Part shown: piece after piece, positions 1 through 10,740 of the stretch | Layout: every line of letters starts with the position of its first letter | How positions within the stretch are numbered: position 1 is the stretch's first letter | Source of the DNA: Odontocerum albicorne | Taxonomy: Eukaryota; Arthropoda; Insecta; Trichoptera; Odontoceridae | DNA: 64,000 nucleotides | Assembly (NCBI GenBank): GCA_949825065.1 | Contig: OX463849.1 | Coordinates: 2,728,001-2,792,000, forward strand | Reading direction: 5' to 3' | Notes under the pieces: generated by a model | Databases searched by the model: none | The model's input: only the letters and a program-made list of their open reading frames with translations | Told to the model about the DNA's origin: nothing | Translations under genes and position numbers: made by a program

Positions 1-300
1 ATGTTGCTATCAATAAACATATATTTACTTATTTAAAACGCGATGTTTAGATTTCTGGTACTTTGTTCTGCCGTATCGTCTGCCACTGAGTTCGCTGGAC
101 CCTGCTTTCATTACTGGACAACTCAATCCTTTTCGGAGTAATTTATGGAGGAATGTCTCTCGGGTGGTGATGCAGCTCAAATAAGAGATGAGGAGAAGGC
201 CCGCTTGTAGCGTGGTCGCCAGACTTTCGCCAATAATATGGTTGCAGCCATCAGCGTTAAATTAATAATGATGAAACGTGAATAAAAATATTGAATTTAA
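1..300. other. Intergenic repeat debris
   Basis: No coding sequence is supported. The first 35 bases resemble a repeat tail seen again near 22410-22450 (gctatcaataaac followed by ATTT-rich sequence), so this is probably the 3' end of a dispersed retroelement cut by the window edge. Nothing else was recognised up to the mariner left end at 341. Confidence 0.35.
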
Positions 301-321
301 TACTTATAAAATTACGTTGTT

Positions 322-770
322 TTAGTTTCTTAATTTAGTATTAGGTGTTAACCTTGACAAAAAATCAACGTTGGACAATTGATTTTTGTTGCTTTCACTC
401 AAAACATGTGGAACCCAAGCAGCGAACTTCTGGACTTTTCCCATTGATTTAAGATGGCGGTATACAGTCATGTGACTACAATTCATCTGCTCAGCCAATT
501 TTACGGTGGTTTGAAGGGGATCTTTATGAATAATATGGTTTAAGCGGTCCTCATCGAAGTTCACTGGTCGTCCAGAACGCTTCATGTCTTTCAGGTCGAA
601 ATTACCGTATTTGAAACGCAAAAACCATCGACGAGCTGTCCTTTAATTCATAGCATCTTCACTGTACACTTCGCATTATAGCGAGCAGCTTTGGCAGCTG
701 TATTCCCTCGATTGAACGCGAACAGAAGGATTTGTCGAAAATGATCACTTTCGTCTACTTGACATTCCAT
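322..770 (-). pseudogene. Mariner transposase N-terminal fragment, frameshifted
   Basis: Reading starts at the ATG at 770 (MECQVDESDHF) and continues through the mariner helix-turn-helix region. Recognisable pieces include RTARRWFLRFKYGNFDLKD, the SGRPV linker and AEQMNCSHMTVYRHL, ending near AAWVPHVLSE. About 30 codons in, a small insertion shifts the frame, so the leader frame ends at a stop and the second frame (322-621) carries the rest. The DDxD catalytic core is absent. In the family, transposase binds the terminal inverted repeats and moves the element by cut and paste into TA. This copy cannot make an active enzyme. The related copy at 22735-23007 is open across the frameshift position. 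Confidence 0.75.
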
Positions 771-1327
771 TTTGAAGGCTTGTAATCAAATAAAATAATA
801 TTCTTCTCCCTGGCTCCATTCCAACTCACTGTCTGCGAATACTGTTGGGGTCAGCTCTCCTCGTCCTCAGGTTGTATGCTCTTCTGTCCCGGACTACATC
901 CCCCAGGTCGTGCCTCTGCATCAGGTTATCTTTTTGCACCACCCATGAATTCTTTGGTCTTCCTCTGGTTGTTATTCGAGGAAGATTCATGGAGATTGCC
1001 TGGTTCACAATGTGATCGGGTGCTCTGCGTCCAACGTGCCCATACCATATCTGTATCACCCTGTTGATGTCTGTATCACCCAGACTTCCACGAATGCGTG
1101 AGCTTTTTATTTTGTCTCTTAGGGACACACCAGCTGACCATCTTAGCATGCGTATTTCAGCAGTTTCTAATAAAATAATATATATTTAACGTAAAAGCAA
1201 ACACGATATCTTGTAGAGCAAAATTTTTCTTTCAAATCACGTAGTATAACCTTTACCATTTTGTTTTACTTTTGGTGCTCATTTTTAGATTTGGAAAAAA
1301 ACAGACACAACTTATGTTAACACCCAA
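341..1327 (-). mobile_element. Internally deleted mariner element split by a nested LINE
   Basis: The left terminus reads TTAGGTGTTAAC from 341, flanked by TA at 339-340. The right terminus is its inverted, slightly diverged copy ending at 1327 and flanked by TA. Between them lie an N-terminal mariner transposase fragment (322-770, minus strand) and its upstream leader. The catalytic half is missing. A 367-bp LINE fragment (802-1168) with a 13-bp target duplication interrupts the leader; without it the mariner is about 607 bp. A homologous partial copy with an uninterrupted leader lies at 22735-23179. Confidence 0.7.
802..1168 (-). mobile_element. RTE-A LINE 3' fragment with 13-bp target duplication
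   Basis: The minus strand encodes the C-terminal end of a LINE polyprotein (826-1149), including KIKSSRIRGSLGDTD, the RTTRGRPKNSW stretch and a terminal ADPNSIRRQ. It is flanked by the 13-bp direct repeat aataaaataatat at 789-801 and 1169-1181. The 3' end reads GGGAGAAGA with no poly-A. It is severely 5'-truncated and non-functional, and sits inside the mariner leader. Sister copies lie at 6037-6400, 18772-19060 and 43753-44262. RTE is a tentative clade name, because only the C-terminus is present. Confidence 0.8.
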
Positions 1328-1545
1328 TATATCTGCACAACGGATGAACGAGGTCACTATGGCTTTCCACCCCGTAAATTTATCTTTGTGAAATGCCGCA
1401 TTGTAATTCATTGTACAAGTAACCTAAATAAAATGTTAAAGAAAGGGCGTATTTTATATCATCATCATCTAATTCCGACATTACACACCCCTAGTAAAAA
1501 ATCAATTTTGTAACATTATTTTTTTTTTAATTTTTTTTTTATCCA

Positions 1546-2935
1546 CTTTGCACGGATTTCTCCTGTTACACAAAGAGGGTTTGCTTCTAGCGTTAGCTTA
1601 TTCGTTAGGAATAATATCAGTCAGGATTCTTCTCATACTGTTAGACGGTACCGAGATTATATCAACCGTGTCATTCAGTTGGTTCAATATCTCTATACCA
1701 CGGGTGACTGAGTGTTTAGCCATGATATTCGTCCTGTAAGTTGGTATGTAGAACAGAGGGTGATTCCTTGCACGGATATATTTATTGGGTACATATAAAC
1801 TTAGTGCTTCTAGAATCGCGGGACAGTTAAAGGAACCTTGGAAAACCTTTATTAGGAATATCGCAATGGATTCTTGCCTTCTTGTTTCAAGGCTTCTATA
1901 GTTACACACCGTGAGAAGTTCGGCATGGTGAGCATATTTTGGGTAATCGCCCTTTGTTCTGTACCATAGATATCTGAGGATTTTTTTTTTGTATTTGTTC
2001 TATATTGTTTTTGTATTTGAGCTGGTGAGGAGCCCAAACCGTAGATGCATATTCTAATTTGGTTCTAATTAGATAATTATATAAGTTTCGGAGGATATCG
2101 GTGCTGTTAAATTCTCTTGATATTCTCATTACAAAACCGAGTAGTTTGTAACAGTCCGATATCAAACGTGAGACATGGTTAACGAACGTGAGTCCGACAT
2201 CGAAGGTTACGCCCAAATCCTTGAATTCAGAAACTCTGTTTTGTGCCACTCCCTGTATAGTATACTGATGGTGGATTGGTGAAAACGATCGACTATAAGA
2301 TACACAGACACATTTATTAATGTTGAACAGAAGATGATTTTGCTCACTCCAGGAGACTGGGGAGTCTAGGTCCTGTTGTAACTGTGCACAGTCCTGAGGT
2401 GAATTGATCTTTTTGAATATTTTCAAGTCGTCAGCGAACAATAAACATGTCGAGTGACTTATGGAATTTTGAATGTCGTCTATTAATATGAGGAATAGTA
2501 GGGGACCTAAATTGGATCCTTGTGGTAAACCAGATCTTGCGATAAATTCCACAGAAGACTTGTTACGGATTGTTACGTATTGAGATCTTTCTTTTAGGTA
2601 AGATGCAAATAATCCAATTAGATTATCGCTGAAGCCAAGTTTGTGCATTTTCTTAAGTAATATATCGTGATCAACTTTGTCGAAAGCTTTCTGAAAGTCT
2701 GTATATATTACGTCCGTTTGTGAAAGTTCGTCTTTGAATCCGTTTGTGAAAGTTTGACGCAATCTGTTGTGTGAGAGAGAGAAGATTAGTAACAGTCGAT
2801 CGTTTTGGCAAAAAGCCATGCTGGTTTCCAATAAGTCTTGTTGATACTTGGTGGGTCAATTGGTTGCACAGTACAGTTTCGAAAATTTTTGCAAGCAAAG
2901 AGAGAACAGAATGGTAAATGGGAACCTAATTTATT
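1546..2935 (-). pseudogene. LINE-F reverse transcriptase, 5'-truncated and frameshifted
   Basis: The minus strand carries a Jockey/CR1-like RT. Block 2 (GNQHGFLPKRSTVTNLL) lies in the frame 2671-2898. The main frame 1902-2831 has DFQKAFDKVDHDILL (motif A), SGLPQGSNLGPLLF (motif B) and LLFADDLKIF (the FADD catalytic box), followed by the thumb region with YLIRTKLEYASTVWAP. The C-terminus continues in two further frames down to about 1598, so at least three frame breaks separate the pieces. An A-rich 3' tail (T-runs at 1520-1545) marks the 3' end. There is no endonuclease domain, so the copy is dead on arrival. A second, shorter copy is at 12470-13085 and a tiny piece near 24985-25035. Confidence 0.85.
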
Positions 2936-3108
2936 TAATGATTTGAATTTTAAATATAACACCTGGAACCAATTTATTATTTACGCATATAGAATTTTAA
3001 TTTACGTAATTACATTTTTTTATAATAATAAGAAAAACATAATAGTATATTGATATGTATGTATTTACAAATAGTTTACATATCCATTTACGGGGAACCA
3101 TAAAATTA

Positions 3109-3676
3109 TACTCAAGAAAATGTAGCCTGTGACGTTTGAAATGTCATGTCTCAAAGGGATGGGGTAAAATCGTTTGTTTTTACAAATCGGATCGTTTTTT
3201 TATAAATCGAAAAATTGCTTTTCTCTAAACTAACGTTTTGATTCCTAATTTTTAATATACTGACTTTCTAATGTATTGAATGATTTGTATCTATCTTTAA
3301 ATAGGCCAAGATCCACTATGAATTAATACTTATTACGAACATTTAATTTTATGTGTAAAAAAAATCGAAAAACCAATTATCGTATACCCCATCCCTAGGC
3401 AATGCAGACTAACATAGTGACTTTTGACGAACGTCGTCAAATATTATTTGATTTTAACAAACCGACATATTTTTGCTAATTTGTAACAAGATGTATTCAT
3501 TTGTCAATATTGTTAGTTTTATGTAATGTATTTACCGAAATAACTTGCTATTTATTGGAATCGAGGCTTATATTAAAGTTGATAAAATAATTAAAATTAC
3601 TGAACGTCGTTACAAGGTTGTATTGGGGCAATATTTTGTGAAACGTCACAGGGACCATGCTACATTTTCTTTAGTA
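3109..3676. mobile_element. TA-flanked MITE (TACT family), copy 1
   Basis: Non-coding 568-bp element with terminal inverted repeats. The left end is TACTCAAGAAAATGTAG and the right end is its inverse ending in AGTA, with TA on both sides. The interior matches copies at 34846-35395 and 47768-48344 closely, including aaagggatggggtaaaa and accccatccct. TA duplication points to the Tc1/mariner/pogo group. No transposase is encoded. Confidence 0.75.
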
Positions 3677-3679
3677 TAA

Positions 3680-4726
3680 CAACAAAATTTTATAAAAAGA
3701 AGGGAGAAAACTATACTACGCCTAATTGTGACACGGGGATAAAAGGTTTTTATTAGCTGGGATTGGTACTAATATTTAGGTATCGAGGATCACACCCTCA
3801 GGAGAAGGTTCACGCACCCCCAGGGTTGCGTATAGAGAGGTTGCATGAGAGGTTGCACTTCATGAGAGGTTGCACTTTTTAATACATTGAGAAGCTTAGT
3901 GCGTAATATACAAAATGTATCAATGTATTAGTAAGTATCTTTGCCGTGATTGGTTGATGGGATCCGTTAGTATTCAACTGACATTCGACTTTGCCGTGAT
4001 TGGTTGATGTGATCCGTTTATTTGACGAAAAATTCGGTGACCATAATGTCTGAAGTTACGAAGTTAGGAAAAGGAAGAGCATTATGTGGACAAACTAAAG
4101 AAGTGTTAAGCTATCCACTTTTGCATTGCATATCTACTATATGTATCATAAACACTTAGTGAGGAATAATATAATAATAATTATTATTTTTAATCAGTGT
4201 TAGGGTCATTTAATTATTTTTACAATGCATACATATCTAGTTAAAAGTAATTTGTTAATTGGTCTTAGAATTTATGAGTGTTAATTGTGTTTTCTTTGCC
4301 TATTGAATAAATAATTAGATTTTATATTGACCATTGATTTCATTATTTTCTTTACGTACATAGCATAATCTGATATTATATTATTATTGTGGTAAGTATT
4401 TTATTGGAATATAAAGTATTAGATAGACAATATTTAAAAATATATAATAATATATTACAAAATAAATCAAAATATGGTCACCCTAGACCAGCAGTGCAAA
4501 CTCTCGTGAAACCCAATCTACCTCTGGTTAAGAATCACAGATCTAAAACGTTATATATTATATATATCTCTATCTTTCGAAGAGTTTCATTGACAAGCGC
4601 AATCACGATTCTCTCAATAGGCGCAATTTTCTCAAGCTGCGATTCTATCTTTTCCAAACAAGATCAAGGGATATTCTTCGCCTAATCTGAAAGGCAGATT
4701 ATAATCGGTAGCATTGACTCGTTTTA
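3680..4726. other. AT-rich intergenic region with a short direct repeat
   Basis: No gene is supported. A 30-bp direct repeat beginning ctttgccgtgattggttgat occurs at about 3939 and 3989, and a shorter repeat (gagaggttgca) occurs three times around 3835-3875. The open frame at 4389-4685 has low-complexity composition and no recognisable domain. Confidence 0.4.
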
Positions 4727-4728
4727 TA

Positions 4729-5654
4729 CGAGGGTCATCCAGAAAGTAATGTTACAACATTTATGTAGGATCGAAAAATGCTTGTATTTAATTGAAATTC
4801 ACAGGATACTTCACAAATATATTAAACTATTTTTCAACGTTATCGCCGTCGAGATCAAGACATTTCTGTAGTCGGGGCACCAGTTTTTGTATGCCAGTGT
4901 CATAGACCTCTTCCGCCAGCTCTTTCAGCCACTTCTTCACAGCTTCCTCGACCTCCTGATCGTTGGAAAATTGTTGGGTTGTAGTGACACACCCACGTCT
5001 CATCCCCCGTCACGATAGAGTCCAGAAAAGCTTCTTCCTCCTGTACAAAACGATCCAAAAAATCACGCGCGGCGGTCAAGCGATTTTGACGGTGCTCCGG
5101 TGTGAGCATGCTGGGCACCCATCTCGCACACAACTTTTTGTAACCAAGTTTTTCCGACACAATATCACCAAGGAGACTTTGAGAAATGTCAGGAAATTCT
5201 TCGTGAAGGTCGTCAAGCGTCACACGGCGGTCATTTCGAACTTGTTTTTCAATTTTTTGCACAAGTTCGTCAGAAATCACTGCTTTGCCTCGTCGTATCA
5301 GTACGGCCTTCTCTGAACAACCTAACCCACTTCGTGACATGTTGTCGACTCATCACATCTCTACCATAAACTTCCACGAGCTTCCGATGGATATATATTC
5401 ACGGCGGTATTGTTCTGCAAAGTAAAAAAACGTATGACCGCGCGGATCTCGCACGGACGGGAGGTTTCAGGAGCGCGTGAAGACCTCTCCATCGGAAGAA
5501 TTTACTGTGACTGAACGAAATGGCCGACAAACACGCGAGACCAAACAAGCTGACCGTTAGGATCCCCCCTACATGCCAGGTGCGCTAACTTCGAAACAAA
5601 AAATTTCCCCCGGCCTCAGGAACCCTTGTAACCTCACTTTCTAGATGGTCCTCG
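4729..5654 (-). mobile_element. Internally deleted mariner, both ends present
   Basis: Terminal inverted repeats are clear: left CGAGGGTCATCCAGAAAGTA from 4729, right inverse CGAGGACCATCTAGAAAGTG ending at 5654, each flanked by TA. Length is 926 bp against about 1.3 kb for a full mariner. The missing part is the central catalytic region of the transposase. The termini resemble those of the mariner at 33353-34308. Confidence 0.85.
4850..5340 (-). pseudogene. Mariner transposase with central deletion
   Basis: The open frame 4900-5340 encodes the DNA-binding half: AVISDELVQKIEKQVRND, the LDDLHEEFPDISQSLLGDI helix-turn-helix region, KKLCARWVPSMLTPEHR and the first catalytic block VTGDETWVCHY. 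About six residues further on it jumps into the C-terminal tail in a different frame, where minus-strand translation of 4850-4980 gives SNDQEVEEAVKKWLKELAEE. Residues carrying the second and third catalytic aspartates are deleted and the junction is out of frame. It could at most make a DNA-binding fragment. Confidence 0.8.
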
Positions 5655-5656
5655 TA

Positions 5657-6022
5657 ATATAATATATACCACAGCATCACCGCCGCATTGTGATACTTTC
5701 GAAGTCGAGTTTTCTTTTATTTGTTGTTTCTGGTTTATTTTCAGCTCTAATGATGCTACAAATTTATGCATACACTTCTTATTTTCTTCTTTATGGCCGA
5801 ATACATAACGGATAATGTATTTTATTGTGACAAAGGTTTATTTATGTCACATTTTTGTGGTCTGTATTTTCTCTAAATTATCTTAAAATATAACTCTCGA
5901 GTGTAATAAAAATTCGAGACGATAATATCATAAATAATGCAGATAACCTACTCTACGATTTTTTGCACAGCTGCGCAGTGCAATATTTTCTCCATTACGA
6001 AAAACAGAAATAAGAATGCTTA
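5657..6022. other. AT-rich intergenic, nothing recognised
   Basis: No open frame with family resemblance, no terminal repeats and no RNA-like structure was seen. It ends at the target site of the following LINE fragment. Confidence 0.4.
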
Positions 6023-6036
6023 TTATCCGTGAAGAA

Positions 6037-6400
6037 AGGCATGCTAAGATGGTCAACTGGTGTGTCCCTAAGAGACAAAATAAAAAACTCACGCATTCGT
6101 GGAAGCCTAGGTGTTACAAACATCAACAGCAAGATGGAGGAGAGGCGATTGAGATGGTATGGGCACGTTGGACGCAGATCACCCGATCACATTGTGAAAC
6201 AGGCAATCTCCATGGATATTCCTTGAATAACAACCAGAGGAAGACTAAAGAATTCATGGGTGGTGCAAAAAGATAACCTGATGCAGAGGCACGGCCTGGG
6301 GGACGTAGTCCGGGACATAAGAGCATACAACCTGAGGACGAGGAGAGCTGACCCCAACATTATTCGCAGACAGTGAGTTGGGATAGAGCCAAGGAGAAGA
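6037..6400 (+). mobile_element. RTE-A LINE 3' fragment with 14-bp target duplication
   Basis: The plus strand encodes the same C-terminus as 802-1168 (MLRWSTGVSLRDKIKNSRIR onward). A frame break falls near 6226, where DIPRITTRGRLKNSW leaves the first frame. The direct repeat ttatccgtgaagaa occurs at 6023-6036 and 6401-6414. The 3' end is GGAGAAGA with no poly-A. Confidence 0.85.
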
Positions 6401-6619
6401 TTATCCGTGAAGAATATAACGAAGGCACAATACAAAGTGAAGGATCAGGGTACTTGAAGTTGTTGCCACCGGAGTTGACTATGAAGACCATTTTTTGAGA
6501 GGTATATCCTATAACGTGAGTAAAACTAAGTTCATGGTGTTTGGCCGGCAGAATCACGCAGGAGCACGTCTTACATTGAACGGTGCTGATATATAGAGAA
6601 CGATGCTGATATGAATTTT

Positions 6620-7200
6620 TTTAAATACCTCTGAGATATCCTAGTGAAAGACTTCGACCCAGAAACCGGAGTCAAGTGCAGAATTGAATCATCTCGTGCG
6701 GCTTTTAATAAAATGAGAAGCGTGTTCTGCGATGATAATCTAAACTTGAAACTTCGACAACGGTTAGTCAAATGCTACGTTTGGTCAGTGTTATTATATG
6801 GAGTGGAATCATGGACCCTCAAAGTTGGTAGTATAAACCGATTGGAAACATTCGAGATGTGGATGTACTGGAGAATGCTACTGATACCCTGGACGGATAT
6901 GGCCAGCAACACGAGGGTTCTTCAAAGAGTCAAAGTTGATAGAGAGTTGCTGACTAATATTAAAATCCGAAAGGTGTCCTATTTGGGTCATGTACTTAGA
7001 GGAGAAAAATACAAATTACTGCACCTGATCATCCAAGGTAAAATAGACGGTCGAAGAGGTGTTGGCAGGAGGCAAATCCGCTCCGCAATATTCGTGATTG
7101 GCCTGGTATAAGGAGCGTTGGGGATCTTTTTCGGGCTGCCGGGGACAGAGATGCTTACTCTCAGGTGATAGTCAACGTTGGGGGGACTTGACATGACACT
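6620..7200 (+). pseudogene. RTE-B LINE RT C-terminal fragment
   Basis: The open frame 6644-7111 reads KDFDPETGVKCRIESSRAAF, then NLKLRQRLVKCYVWSVLLYG, LETFEMWMYWRMLLIPWTD and KVSYLGHVLRGEKYKLLHLI. This is the post-catalytic segment of a LINE RT, the part that resembles YGSETW / FEMWCYRRML / YLGHVLR motifs in insect LINEs. It shifts frame near 7080 (IRSAIFVIGLV replaces ISWLRNIRDWTG) and runs to the 3' end, where ACTAGGAAGAAGAA occurs at about 7198-7210. Two minus-strand relatives lie at 15680-16260 and 39575-39870. There is no catalytic box and no activity. Confidence 0.8.
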
Positions 7201-7439
7201 AGGAAGAAGAATATCCTGTTGCATATAGGGCAAGAAGCTTCAGTACTTGCAATAGCTTATCTGCGTCTTCTTTCTCTATTAGGTCCTTGATAACTAGCAA
7301 TAGTTCAACACCATTTGACTCTCTGATCTGTTGCGGTTTGCTCCCATTTGTGTTGCGTATTAATGTTTTTAAGCGTCTCATGCAGTACGTTTTTATATAT
7401 CTTGTGTTGGCCACCAGGCTTTCTTATTTTACTATGCTT

Positions 7440-7682
7440 CTAGTGACATTAAATATATCATTAGAGTTCGGCACGTGGATAAGGAGACGAACAGAATGGG
7501 TATTGTGGAGAATTCTGGCTGCGAGTGTGATCTGGATAATGAAACTATATACCATGTATTTTTCGGTTGTAATTCGCGAGACAGATTTGATTTACTAAAG
7601 GCCATATCTTTGCAGCGTCCAACGAATGTTGCGTTTCTTCGTTCTTCGTGGAACTTTTCCACTTATTTTTTTTTATTTATTA
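7440..7682 (+). pseudogene. LINE ORF2 extreme C-terminus
   Basis: Frame 7475-7690 reads MDKETNRMGIVENSGCECDL, then NETIYHVFFGCNSRDRFDLL. The Cys-x-Cys...His...Cys pattern is the short cysteine-histidine motif found at the end of many LINE ORF2 proteins. The Helitron insertion at 7683 interrupts the sequence. Its downstream continuation appears to be the repeat at 11312-11815, which would then be this LINE's 3' UTR. Confidence 0.55.
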
Positions 7683-7959
7683 CTAGCTGTACCCGGCCAC
7701 GCGTTGCTGTGGCTCAGTCTGGTTAAATGGAAAATAAAGAAAAGAGAAAGCACACGTTTCTAATATGTTTAATTTCACAATGCTTGTGGGTATACAATAT
7801 TTTTTATGTCTTTCAGCCACTCTCAGTCTGTCGCGTTTATTGCCGTGCTCGCAAATGATCGCATCACTCCAAGAGGTCAATTCACGATATGATTTGAATT
7901 CAAATGAAAGATCGATTGCACTGAAAAAGAAGAAAGAAAGTTATAACAAAAACATATAA

Positions 7960-9230
7960 AATTGCGAAACATTAAAAAAGGAACTGAATAATATTGTTAA
8001 GTTCGTAAACGTCTTTGTTCTTGGCGGCAACAATAGCTCGTTCACTCAGCCAATCGTGATTTTTATAATTGATTTGAATATTGGTAAATACTTTTTCAAC
8101 CAATTCTTCTTTGGATGTCACAATCACTGATACAGCAGTATTTTCGCAAACGCGTCATTTTGACATAACGTGAAGAAAGCATTTAACGTTGTAGCCGGTG
8201 GATTCAGGGCTATTTGTTGCACATTTGCAGCTGTGAAATAAACGCGTTGTCCATTTTCTAGATGTACTGCTAAGTGAACAACAGCTGGACTTCGTTCATG
8301 TATGGGAAATGAAAGATTTCGCCATACAGCTTCATTGCTGCTTATTTATCTTCCAGCCTGATACTGTGCGATTTCATCGATATGTATGACCGCATTCCCA
8401 TCCCGCATTCTGGTTGCACGCCAAAAACTACCATGTAGCTGCCTTTATTCACGTATTGTACTTACAAATGTATTTGATCGATTTAACGGGGTTACAGTAT
8501 TCCACGTTTATGTGCGCTTTGTATGCTTTTGATAGCAAAAGCGAATATGCAATAACCCAATGGTTGTCTACTTTGATGTCACCATTTCACATTTGTATGG
8601 TTGCTAATTTCCCGCCATCTTCTGTTGATCTTCTTCTTTATAAAGGATATCCATCGTTTCCTGTAACCGTGTTGGATACTAATGCTCGAGGATATCGCTT
8701 AGATCATTTTCCGTCTATCATGCATGGTGAATTTGGATTCAGTGTACCGCAAGGTCCATGTATCATATATTTCGTCACAACTTCATGCAAATCCTTATCG
8801 ACGTCGGCATCGGGTATTTCAGCGCACATTACATTGTCGATTTCGTTTGAAGTGATTTTGTTATAGAGCCAGATTAGTACTATATATGTGCATGTGGCCA
8901 TCCTCTCTTTTGCTATTCCACTGAGTATATCCAGCAGCGCACAGACCGAAACACTTCATGTTTTACCATGAGCTGTTGTATATCGTCCCAAGCTGAATTG
9001 CATGTGAATGTAGTGAATAGGTCTGGACACCCGTAGTGACGAACATACGCAATTGCATATTGAGCATACTCATGCATATGACGTGGACTGCCTGTATATG
9101 AAGATGGCCAAATCGTTAGTCTTCAAACGTTAGTTGTATTACCGTCATTTACAACTGTATCTCGCAAATGAACGTATTCTTCAGAGCGAAGCTTGGTCTG
9201 ATTCAAACGAATGAATATCAAACATATTAA
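7960..9230 (-). pseudogene. Helitron Rep/helicase protein remnant
   Basis: Conserved Helitron blocks appear in order on the minus strand. They are KLRSEEYVHLRDTVVNDGNT (about 9200), GSPRHMHEYAQYAIAYVRHY then CPDLFTTFTCNSAWDDIQQL (about 9000-9100), a QKRGWPHAHIY block carrying the HUH-type His-x-His (about 8900), VTKYMIHGPCGTLNPNSPCM (about 8780), YPLYRRR, VDNHWVIAYSLLLSKAYKAH (about 8560), NGQRVYFTAANVQQIALNPP (about 8250), then LSERAIVAAKNKDVYELNN (about 8000), which is a helicase C-terminal block. The blocks lie in different frames with internal stops, and a stop replaces a residue just before QKRGW. Most of the helicase (Walker motifs) is missing between FFTLCQND and the TSKEELVEK block. 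In the family, Rep nicks and joins DNA during rolling-circle transposition. This copy is non-functional. Confidence 0.85.
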
Positions 9231-9784
9231 AAAATCTCCATTTCTATATACGATTTGATATATTTTGAAATATAAACGTAGAGATAAAATTAAATTCTAT
9301 ATAAAAAAGATACTTTTGATATTCCTAATGACCTATTTCAGCCACTATCAGCCTGTCGCGTACATTCTGTTGAGAACGAACCAGTTCTGAATCTGCAGAA
9401 CGCGATCGCCGTGCTCGCAACCGTGCATCCTCAAGTCCGGCTACACGTCGTTCTGCTGCTTCCTCGAAATTGTGAAACATTAAGTTATGAGACAGTGAAA
9501 TTCATCCTGGGGTCATATCAACCTGCACCTTTCCGTTCCCAATTTCCAGCAATTGATGTGAGAATATCTCAGCTGATCGATCGTTTTGCAGCTGGACACG
9601 CATTTGTCAAATATTTGTCCACGCATTTGTCAAATATTATTGTTAAGGAAAAACAGAGATAATTGGAACGAATTAAATGTTAAGCAAAGAGAGAGATTAT
9701 TGTAATTCATTAAATGTTAAGGAAAGACATTGCAAACTACGCACGAATTAAATTTGGATGTGACATGTTTGGACGCGTCATTAA

Positions 9785-9945
9785 TGAACAATAAATATCT
9801 ATTCTAATAAATAGCAAGTTATTTAGGTAAATACATTACTTAAAACAACAATGATGACAAATTAATACATCTTGTTACAAATAAGCAAAAATTTGTCAGT
9901 TCGTTTAAAATAAATATGACGTTTGTCAAAAATGTACATACCAGC
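9785..9945 (-). repeat. Fragment of the TACT MITE family inside the Helitron
   Basis: The reverse complement matches the right half of the MITEs at 3109-3676 and 34846-35395, including gtaacaagatgtattaattt and aacttgctatttatt. No terminus is visible, so this is a partial, diverged copy. Confidence 0.6.
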
Positions 9946-10099
9946 ATCACGTTGTCTCTGTGAAGCAAATAATCGCGTCACTCCAAGAGATCAATTCACG
10001 ATATGATTTGAATTTAAACGAAAATCAATCAACACAATTAAATTTTATCGCTAATTGAACAGAAAAATAAAAAAATAAATTAAAAAAACTAAGTGAAAA

Positions 10100-10740
10100 A
10101 GATAATCTTAGAGGTAGGTTTGTTAACAACGCACATTATGAAATGAAAATGGCGGATAAATTAGCGCAGATGGTCCTATACAAAAAAAATTATATAATAA
10201 AATAACATTTCTAATAATACATTATTTAATAATATAATTAAAATAATTAAATAATTATTTTAAAATAATTCATTGAATAATTAATAATGATATAAAAATA
10301 TTAATATATTTAACATTAAAAAAATATAAATTTTCTTGTATTAAGTGTATTATATTATTATTAAAATTATTATTTATTATTGTTTATTATAAAAAATAAA
10401 AAAAAATAGTTTTTTCATCGAATTAAAAGAGACTTTCTTGAATTAAATTCCACAGAACCATTTCCTAATCCTAAAAAAAATCGTTAACAAATCGAAAAAA
10501 AGCAATGCATAAAATCAACTTTTCCTAGGAGCTAAGAAGTTTCACTTCTACCACGCGAGAGTATCACGCATCTGTTTTTTTATACATACAAGTTATATTT
10601 ATTTTAGCGATCCTCGATCTTTTTATACATGTAAGTTATATTTATTTTAGATCTCTTTATACATATAAGCTATATTTGTTTTAGCGATTATATTTATTTT
10701 AACGATACTCAAAATATTTCAAAACAAATAAAAGTATAGT
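10100..10740. repeat. AT-rich filler ending in the AT-cored repeat terminus
   Basis: Bases 10180-10440 are almost pure A and T. Bases 10440-10581 match the right end of the repeats at 30748-31638 and 43381-44767: ccatttcctaat, gctaagaagtttcacttcta, then cgcatctgttttttt. The left end of that repeat was not found here. Bases 10580-10700 hold an irregular short tandem repeat of tatacatrtaagttatatttattttag. Confidence 0.6.

Noticed and set aside
8414..8866. A 150-codon plus-strand frame as a host gene
   Set aside because: The opposite strand reads as conserved Helitron Rep blocks, so the plus-strand frame is a shadow.
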